A DNA stretch of 64,000 nucleotides from Brevibacterium iodinum ATCC 49514 (GTDB lineage: Bacteria; Actinomycetota; Actinomycetes; Actinomycetales; Brevibacteriaceae): NCBI RefSeq assembly GCF_900169265.1, contig NZ_FXYX01000010.1, positions 1 through 64,000 of the forward strand. The letters run 5' to 3'. The notes beneath the pieces are model-generated. The model made no database searches and was not told the DNA's origin. It was given only the letters and a program-made list of their open reading frames with translations. Shown here piece by piece: positions 58,667 to 64,000 of the stretch. Both the position numbers and the translations under genes were made by a program. The first letter of the stretch is position 1. Every line of letters starts with the position of its first letter.

Positions 58667-59821
58667 TCACAGGCCCCGAGCGATGAGCTCCTTCATGATC
58701 TCGTTCGTACCGCCGTAGATCTTCTGCACCCGGGCATCGGCGTAGAGGCGAGCAATCGGGTATTCGACCATGTACCCGTAGCCGCCGAATACCTGCAGGC
58801 AGCGATCGACGACCCGGTTCTGAGCATCCGTGGCCCAGTACTTCCCGGCCGACGCCTGCTCTGTCGTCAGCGTTCCCTTGATGTGTTCGCTGGTGAGGTG
58901 GTCGATGAAGGTGCGGACGGACAATGTCTCGGTGGCACATTCGGCGAGGACGAATTTCGTGTTCTGGAAACCGAGGATGGGCCTGCCGAAGGCCTCCCGC
59001 TCCTTCGCATAGGCGACGGTCTCCCGGACGGCGAATTCCGCGGTCGCGGCACCGCCGACGGCGATCGCCAGTCGTTCCTGAGGCAGCTGCTGCATGAGCT
59101 GGATGAATCCGCGGCCTTCGGCTCCGCCGAGCACGTTCTCGGCCGGGACGCGCATGTCCTCGAAGAACAGCTCCCGCGTGTCCTGCCCGTGCAGTCCGAC
59201 CTTCTCCAGCACACGTCCGCGCGAGAACCCCGACAGATCATTCACCTCGGCCACGATGAGCGAGACACCCTTCGCGCCGGGCTCGTCGCTGGTGCGAGCC
59301 ACGATGATGACGAGGTCGGCATGGGACCCGTTGGTGATGAACGTCTTGGCGCCGTTGATGACATATTCATCGCCGTCACGCACCGCCCGGGTCGTGATGT
59401 TCTGCAGGTCCGATCCGGTGCCCGGTTCGGTCATGGCGATCGCCGACACGAGCTCGCCGGTGGCCATGCGGGGCAGCCACCTGCGCTTCTGCTCTTCGGT
59501 GCCGAAGGCGTTGATGTAGTGGGCGTTGATCGTCGAGTGGACGCTGTTGCCCCAGGAGGTGTCGCCGACGAACCCCTGTTCCTGCAGGAGCACCGCCTCG
59601 TGGGCGAAGGTGCCGCCACCGCCGCCGTACTCTTCGGGGATCGAGATGCACAGCAGACCGGCGTCGCCGGCCCGGGTCCACGTGTCACGATCGACCTGCT
59701 TCTGCTCGGCGAAGCGGGCTTCGTGCGGCACGATCTCCTTGGCGAAGAATCCGCGTGCCAGATCGCGCAGGTCATCCGTCTCCTGGGTCTCCCAGGCGCC
59801 GCGGTATCCGTCGAGAATCAT
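58667..59821 (-). CDS. acyl-CoA dehydrogenase
   Basis: A 384-residue FAD enzyme of fatty-acid or branched-acid beta-oxidation. Visible blocks are SIPEEYGGGGG near residue 58, AIAMTEPGTGSDLQNI near 130, FITNGSHADLVIIVART near 165, and the C-terminal FGGYGYMVEYPIARLYADARV with KIYGGTNEIMKELI. The YEGT glutamate of medium-chain enzymes is YGGT here, so the catalytic base is probably in the other position used by isovaleryl/long-chain-type enzymes. Downstream of, and co-directional with, a CoA transferase. Confidence 0.92.
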   Translation of the reverse strand: MILDGYRGAWETQETDDLRDLARGFFAKEIVPHEARFAEQKQVDRDTWTRAGDAGLLCISIPEEYGGGGGTFAHEAVLLQEQGFVGDTSWGNSVHSTINAHYINAFGTEEQKRRWLPRMATGELVSAIAMTEPGTGSDLQNITTRAVRDGDEYVINGAKTFITNGSHADLVIIVARTSDEPGAKGVSLIVAEVNDLSGFSRGRVLEKVGLHGQDTRELFFEDMRVPAENVLGGAEGRGFIQLMQQLPQERLAIAVGGAATAEFAVRETVAYAKEREAFGRPILGFQNTKFVLAECATETLSVRTFIDHLTSEHIKGTLTTEQASAGKYWATDAQNRVVDRCLQVFGGYGYMVEYPIARLYADARVQKIYGGTNEIMKELIARGL

Positions 59822-59958
59822 TGTGAGGTCTCCTGAATCTGCTCGTCGTGTTGGTTCCGAAGGGCCGTGCCGGCCCCAGAGAGGTCAGTGGTGATGCGGG
59901 GTGCTGGTGCGGTGATGCGCTTTGGGTGATCATGTGGGGGTATTCGTGTGCGCGATGT

Positions 59959-60831
59959 TCAGCCGAGAGCGACTCGTTCAATGGGCAGATCATGCTCGGC
60001 TGCGAAGTCGATCCAGTACGCCGTCGGCTCGGCGGCGAAGGCCTTCTCGAGTTCCTCGTGTTCGGACCCGACGAGGGAGGCCAGCGCCTTCGCGAAATGA
60101 GGCTCGAGGCAGGCGACGGCGATATGACCGTCAGCGGTCGAGTAGGTCCGATAGAAAGGCGTTCCCCCGCCGAGGGGACCTCCCGGTGTGCTCATTCTGT
60201 GCCGTGCCGGTGCCGCCGCCCATTCGGCCGCCTCGTCGAGGACGACGCGACGGACGATTCCGCCGCTGTGCTGACCGTTCGCGTCCTGATCACCGGCACC
60301 CTGGGCAGCAGTGCGTCGGGTCTCGAGTTCGTGCAGCCCTGCCAGAGCCTGGAGTGCCGCGTGCTCGCCGCCGAGGACATCAGCGACGGGCACTGTGGGC
60401 ATGGTTCCGGGGAGGAGGGTGGAGTGCGCTGCCTGATAGGTGAGGTCGTGGCCGGGGACGTCGGCGCGGTCGCCGGCAAAGCCGACGATCTCGACGTGGA
60501 CCAGCCCGTGTTCGTCGACGAGTTCCGGCAGGCCGAGAGCGGCGGCTGCGCGGGGACGCATCGAGGTGAGCAGCAGGTCGGCCCCGACCAGGAGCGTCCG
60601 GAGCTGTTCGATTCCCTCATCGTCTTTGAGGTCGATGGTGCGGATCTCCTGGCCGTCGGTGAGCTCCTGGTAGTAGGCGGGGAACATCAGGTTCAGGGGA
60701 TCGCCGACGGGCGGTTCGACCTTGATGACCCGGGCACCGAGAGCATGCAGGCGCGCTGCCGCCAGCGGTCCCGGCAGATTGACGGCAAGAGAGATCACCG
60801 TGACTCCGCTGAGCGGTTGAGAGGCGGTCAT
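59959..60831 (-). CDS. family III CoA transferase / acyl-CoA racemase-like protein, short
   Basis: A 290-residue CaiB/BaiF-type protein. The N-terminal Rossmann part (ISLAVNLPGPLAAARLHALGARVIKVEPP) and the active-site segment GHDLTYQAAHS with the expected catalytic Asp are present. PLGGGTPFYRTYSTADGHIAVACLEPHF matches the second domain. The total is ~70-100 residues shorter than typical ~360-400-residue members, mostly from the C terminus, so it resembles compact alpha-methylacyl-CoA racemase relatives. It probably activates or epimerises the acyl-CoA handled by the adjacent dehydrogenase. Divergent from a TetR gene. Confidence 0.85.
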   Translation of the reverse strand: MTASQPLSGVTVISLAVNLPGPLAAARLHALGARVIKVEPPVGDPLNLMFPAYYQELTDGQEIRTIDLKDDEGIEQLRTLLVGADLLLTSMRPRAAAALGLPELVDEHGLVHVEIVGFAGDRADVPGHDLTYQAAHSTLLPGTMPTVPVADVLGGEHAALQALAGLHELETRRTAAQGAGDQDANGQHSGGIVRRVVLDEAAEWAAAPARHRMSTPGGPLGGGTPFYRTYSTADGHIAVACLEPHFAKALASLVGSEHEELEKAFAAEPTAYWIDFAAEHDLPIERVALG

Positions 60832-60883
60832 TCGCGGATCCCCCGGTCGAGTCGAATCAACTTTCCTGAATGAATGTATAGGA

Positions 60884-60903
60884 TATTGAAAGCACGTTCA
60901 ATA
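60884..60903. promoter_or_regulatory. TetR-type inverted repeat between CoA transferase and TetR genes
   Basis: Perfect 7-bp arms TATTGAA/TTCAATA with a 6-nt centre. On the minus strand the arm supplies TTGAAC as -35, with TACATT 17 nt on as -10 of the CoA-transferase promoter, so a bound repressor would block it. Confidence 0.7.
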
Positions 60904-60994
60904 CTATGACGAGAAGTTTCCGGTTTCCAGGTACGAACACCGACACGAGCACAAGCATCGGCAGGAGAAAGGGCAACAGCATCGGTCTGAGAGA

Positions 60995-61660
60995 ATGGCC
61001 GCGGACGACAGAAGTGAGGACATGGATGTGCCGATGAATGCGGAGCGCAAGAGCAGGAACGCCGACGCCGGCGAGTCCTCGGCGATAGATCTCACGAGCC
61101 GTGCCCGGATTCGCAATGCCGGTCTCCATCAGTTCGCCACGACCGGATTCGCTGGCACTCCCCTGCGCGCGATCGCCTCCGAGGCGGGAGTGGCCATCGG
61201 CCTGATCTCACACCACTTCGGCTCGAAGGACGGACTGCGGGCGGCTGTCGAGAGTTGGATCGTCGACCAATTCGCCGCAGCGATCACCGAAGCCGATGCC
61301 GCAGCTCCGGACTCCGTCGCGGATACCGCCGGGCGCGATGCCGCGGTGGCTCAGATGCTCAAGGCGAACCCGCTCATAGTCGGGTACCTGCGCCGCGAAC
61401 TCCTCGAAGGCTCTGCCGGTCGCACTCTCATCACACGCCTGGCCCGGCTCTCACTGCAGAGCGTGGATTCCATGCGCTCGGGAGGCGTCGCCTCGACGGA
61501 CAGGAGTCGCGTCGATCAGGTCGTCACAGTCATGATCCGGCAACTCGGCAAGCTGTTCCTCCAGCCGCTCGTCGATCAGGTCGTCGACTCGTTTTCCGCT
61601 GATGAACGCCCGGCGGCGAAGCCGGAGCTGACGATCACCGTGCGCACACCGCAGAATTGA
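60995..61660 (+). CDS. TetR family regulator of the CoA transferase/dehydrogenase genes
   Basis: A 221-residue TetR protein. The HTH includes PLRAIASEAGVAIGLISHHF near residue 60, and the C-terminal domain resembles fatty-acid-related TetR proteins. The start is uncertain: ATG 60995, 61022 and 61034 are all in frame, and 61022 has GAGG close upstream. Divergent from the CoA transferase over a 164-bp gap with a TATTGAA-N6-TTCAATA repeat. The 231-bp gap after it, before convergent nagB, holds no gene that I can support. Confidence 0.88.
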   Translation: MAADDRSEDMDVPMNAERKSRNADAGESSAIDLTSRARIRNAGLHQFATTGFAGTPLRAIASEAGVAIGLISHHFGSKDGLRAAVESWIVDQFAAAITEADAAAPDSVADTAGRDAAVAQMLKANPLIVGYLRRELLEGSAGRTLITRLARLSLQSVDSMRSGGVASTDRSRVDQVVTVMIRQLGKLFLQPLVDQVVDSFSADERPAAKPELTITVRTPQN

Positions 61661-61891
61661 TCCAGCTCAACTGCACCCTCCCTCGCCTGCGCGGATATCA
61701 CGCCGTCTGCCCTCCGGGTGGTAAGGAGGGAGCATGGACGCTCCGGGGCACTGCGACCTTCCAGCACGCCTTCGCGGCAGCTCTGGCCGGATCCCACAGC
61801 GTCACCCTCGACGGAACACGGCGTGAACGACCCGACGGAACGAGCCCGGCCGAGACGGTCGAAGGCTGCGAGCTCCCTGCAGGCGAGGCCC

Positions 61892-62674
61892 TCAGAGGCT
61901 CTGCCACTCCGGCTTGTTCTCGTACGCGTGGCGGTAGTAGTCGCCGAGCTGCAGCCTCGACGCTGCAGCATCGTCGAGCATGACCGTGACGTGCGGGTGC
62001 ATCTGGAGCACGGTCGCCGGCCACATCGCGGAGATCGGTCCCTCGACCATCTGATGCACTGCCTCGGCCTTGTTGCCTCCGGTCGCGACGAGCACGAGAT
62101 GCTTCGCCTCCATGATCGTGCCCAACCCTTGGGTCAGGCACAGTTTCGGCACCTGCTCGACGTCGCCGTCGAAGAACCGCGCATTGTCGAGCCGCGTCTG
62201 ATGCGTCAGGGATTTCACCCGTGTCCGCGAGGCCAGGGATGATCCGGGTTCGTTGAACGCGATGTGACCGTCGCTGCCGATCCCGAGGATCTGCAGGTCG
62301 ATCCCGCCCGCCTCGGCGATCTTTCGCTCATAGTCCGCCGAGGCGGCCGCCAGGTCATCGGCGGATCCCTCGGGACCGTGGACGGCCCCCTCGGCGAAAT
62401 CGACGCGAGTGGCGATCTCAGCGTCGATGACGTTGCGATAGCGCTGCGGATGCTCGTCGGCGATTCCGACGTATTCGTCGAGCATGAACGCCTGCGCGCG
62501 GGCAAAGGACAGACCCTCGTTCTCGTGGCGAGTGGTCAACTCATCGTAGATGCGCAGCGGGCTCGACCCGGTGGCCAGGCCGAGGACGGGTGAGGCTTCG
62601 GTGCGCAGCAACCGCTCGATCGCGTCGGCGGCGAGCTCCGCCAGCGTGTATTCGTCGGCGATGACGACTTCCAT
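61892..62674 (-). CDS. nagB: glucosamine-6-phosphate deaminase
   Basis: A 260-residue enzyme converting glucosamine 6-phosphate to fructose 6-phosphate and ammonia, the last step of amino-sugar use. GLATGSSP near residue 32 binds phosphate. The catalytic Asp66 is in MLDEYVG. GIGSDGHIAFNEPGS near 135 carries the active-site His/Asp/Glu group, and RVKSLT follows. AAGGAG lies 5 nt before ATG 62674. nagA is not adjacent. A decayed GntR-type regulator gene lies immediately upstream, so its former local control appears lost. Confidence 0.95.
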   Translation of the reverse strand: MEVVIADEYTLAELAADAIERLLRTEASPVLGLATGSSPLRIYDELTTRHENEGLSFARAQAFMLDEYVGIADEHPQRYRNVIDAEIATRVDFAEGAVHGPEGSADDLAAASADYERKIAEAGGIDLQILGIGSDGHIAFNEPGSSLASRTRVKSLTHQTRLDNARFFDGDVEQVPKLCLTQGLGTIMEAKHLVLVATGGNKAEAVHQMVEGPISAMWPATVLQMHPHVTVMLDDAAASRLQLGDYYRHAYENKPEWQSL

Positions 62675-62699
62675 GTTGTCTCCTTCTGCGTTCAGTCAA

Positions 62700-62949
62700 T
62701 CATTTCTGTTCGAGGGCGCGCATGATCGGCTCATAGTGGGCGGTGATAGCGGCGCGGAAAGCCTCGACACGCCGGATTCCGCCGCTTCGAGCATGAGGCC
62801 GTGGGCACGTGCGGTCTGCTCCAGGTCGGCGGCCACGGCCACATTGAGTTTGGGCAGAACGGCAGTGTGCACTGACCATCGGAGAGAATGAGATCCTTGA
62901 TTCTGTCGGAGGTCGTCACTTTCCGTCCGGTCTCTGTCGGATCCGCCAT
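62700..62949 (-). pseudogene. remnant of a GntR/FCD-type regulator upstream of nagB
   Basis: Pieces of one regulator can be read in three frames. An N-terminal start (MADPTETGRKVTTSDRIKDL, then ILSDG) comes from ATG 62949. A middle FCD-like segment is in another frame (AVLPKLNVAVAADLEQTARA, then HGLMLEAAESG). A typical C-terminal helix is in a third (EAFRAAITAHYEPIMRALEQ, then K and stop at 62700). The total is only ~80 codons against ~220 for the family, so most of the HTH and sensor is deleted and at least two frameshifts are present. It lies 25 bp upstream of nagB on the same strand. A small TCTGA-N2-TCAGA repeat at 62994-63005 may be its old operator. Confidence 0.7.
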
Positions 62950-63137
62950 GATCACCTGCCGGTGGTCGTTCCACGCTGAGCCTCCAGTCTACGTCTGACA
63001 TCAGATGTATCGGTGACGAGCTCCCCCTCGAGACGAGAACCAGCGGCCTTGTCATATACGCGGCACTCGATGACTACTAGAGTGATAGGCGTCAGCGGTC
63101 GTCGCACGGCCGACATCCACGACCCATTGGAGGAGTC

Positions 63138-64000
63138 ATGAGTGGAGTGGCGGTCACCATCGCCGTTGTCATCATCATTCTCGTCGTCGCCGTCCTGCTG
63201 TTCGGGAAGCTGCGCACGAGCGTGTTCTTCACGGTGAAGACGCAGGAGAACGTCATCGTCGAACGATTCGGCAAGTTCAAGAAGGTCGCGCGGCCGGGGC
63301 TGAACACGAAGGTGCCGTTCATCGAGACGACGAGCAGGCCGATCTCGCTGCGCGTCCAGCAGCTCGAGGTCAACATCGAGTCGAAGACGAAGGACAACGT
63401 CTTCGTCACGGTGCCGGTTGCGGTCCAGTACGTCGTCGAAGAGGACAACGTCGCCGATGCCTATTACCGTCTGGCGAATTCGGAGGAGCAGATCCGCTCC
63501 TATGTCTTCGACACCGTCCGTTCAGCACTGTCGGGACTGACGCTCGACACCGCGTTCGAGTCGAAGGACGACATCGCCGAAAACGTCGAGCGCCGACTGT
63601 CGGAGTCGATGAAGCGCTACGGCTTCAAGATCGTGAGCACTCTGGTCACGGACATCACCCCTGATCCGCGCGTGCGGGATTCGATGAACTCGATCAACGC
63701 CGCGCAACGGGACAAGGTCGCCGCGCAGTCGCTGGCCGAGGCGGACAAGATCAAGCGCGTGACTCAGGCACAGGCCGAATCGGAGGCGATGCGCCTGCAC
63801 GGTGAAGGCGTGGCCGCTCAGCGGAAGGCGATCGCCAACGGCATCGCCGAACAGTACGCATTGCTCCAGGAGGTGGGCATCCACAAGACTGCCGAGCAGC
63901 TGCTGATGATGACCCAGTACTTCGACACGATGCAGAACGTCGCGCAGGAGGGCCGGTCGAACGTGCTGTTCATGCCGTCGAACCCGGGCGGCCTGGGCGA
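63138..64000 (+). CDS. SPFH/band 7 (stomatin-like) protein, partial at window end
   Basis: The first 287 residues of a stomatin/prohibitin-type protein; it runs past the window edge. One N-terminal membrane helix (VTIAVVIIILVVAVLLFG) is followed by the band-7 domain: TVKTQENVIVERFGKF...RPGL, VNIESKTKDNVFVTVPVAVQY and STLVTDITPDPRVRDSMNSI. A coiled-coil region comes next (AEADKIKRVTQAQAESEAMR). Such proteins form membrane microdomain scaffolds, often with an NfeD-type or protease partner, not visible here. TTGGAGGAG lies 4 nt before ATG 63138. Confidence 0.92.
   Translation, partial: MSGVAVTIAVVIIILVVAVLLFGKLRTSVFFTVKTQENVIVERFGKFKKVARPGLNTKVPFIETTSRPISLRVQQLEVNIESKTKDNVFVTVPVAVQYVVEEDNVADAYYRLANSEEQIRSYVFDTVRSALSGLTLDTAFESKDDIAENVERRLSESMKRYGFKIVSTLVTDITPDPRVRDSMNSINAAQRDKVAAQSLAEADKIKRVTQAQAESEAMRLHGEGVAAQRKAIANGIAEQYALLQEVGIHKTAEQLLMMTQYFDTMQNVAQEGRSNVLFMPSNPGGLG

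Noticed and set aside
61661-61891. Possible small gene between TetR and nagB
   Set aside because: Open frames here lack a ribosome site and recognisable product, and most overlap nagB antisense.
1-64000. CRISPR arrays, tRNA/rRNA genes, insertion sequences, prophage or integrase genes
   Set aside because: No regularly spaced repeats, cloverleaf-like sequences, transposase or integrase motifs were found on reading both strands; a tRNAscan or ISfinder run would settle it.

Overview
The window is a high-GC, gene-dense chromosomal stretch from an actinobacterium. Evidence: strong G/C third-position bias, many GTG starts, several apparently leaderless promoters (a -10 hexamer about 6-7 nt before ATG), a DUF3151 protein, a single-chain acyl-CoA carboxylase of the actinobacterial long-chain type, and many TetR-family regulators. 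Gene content fits Micrococcales and is most like Brevibacterium; the genus is an inference. I see no rRNA, tRNA, CRISPR array, insertion sequence, phage gene or replication origin.

Layout. 0.4-5 kb: TIGR01777 epimerase, tRNA-modifying rhodanese TrhO, purL. 5-10 kb: membrane protein with divergent TetR, a second membrane protein, a MetE-like enzyme, and an SRPBCC-TIGR01777 fusion. 10-14 kb: choline-sulfate module (BCCT carrier plus choline sulfatase). 14.4-15.8 kb: tetR with a pair of SMR efflux genes behind a 24-bp palindromic operator. 15.9-18.8 kb: three-gene ABC importer (amino-acid/aromatic type) with a structured leader. 19-21.3 kb: protease II. 21.5-24.8 kb: tctCBA tripartite carboxylate transporter. 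25-32.4 kb: lipid module (TetR, acyl-CoA synthetase, single-chain acyl-CoA carboxylase) followed by an MFS exporter with its own palindromic operator. 32.6-34.3 kb: another TetR and a DUF559 gene broken by an amber codon. 34.5-38.7 kb: flavin monooxygenase, GAF regulator and alcohol dehydrogenase. 38.8-40.9 kb: VOC gene frameshifted in a G10 tract, two small unknown genes and a DUF1989 gene. 41-44.1 kb: second tctCBA set. 44.3-45.6 kb: purA. 45.7-51.6 kb: histidine kinase, response regulator and FtsX-type ABC transporter. 51.8-54.2 kb: aminotransferase, then a candidate fluoride riboswitch controlling two crcB genes. 54.3-58.5 kb: OYE reductase/ArsR pair, DUF3151 protein, glycosyltransferase and a GDPD-like protein that has lost its catalytic residues. 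58.7-61.7 kb: acyl-CoA dehydrogenase, CoA transferase and TetR. 61.9-64 kb: nagB, the remnant of a GntR regulator, and a band-7 protein cut by the window edge.

The main theme is uptake and oxidation of unusual carbon sources (carboxylates, choline sulfate, fatty acids, ketones/alcohols), each with a local regulator and often with a visible operator. The most interesting items are the divergent, apparently translational fluoride riboswitch at 53.3 kb, the membrane-anchored pseudo-GDPD at 56.6 kb, the single-chain carboxylase module with its two palindromes, and three decayed or switchable genes (amber-stopped DUF559, G10-tract VOC, GntR remnant). All function calls rest on reading the translated sequence; no database search was run.
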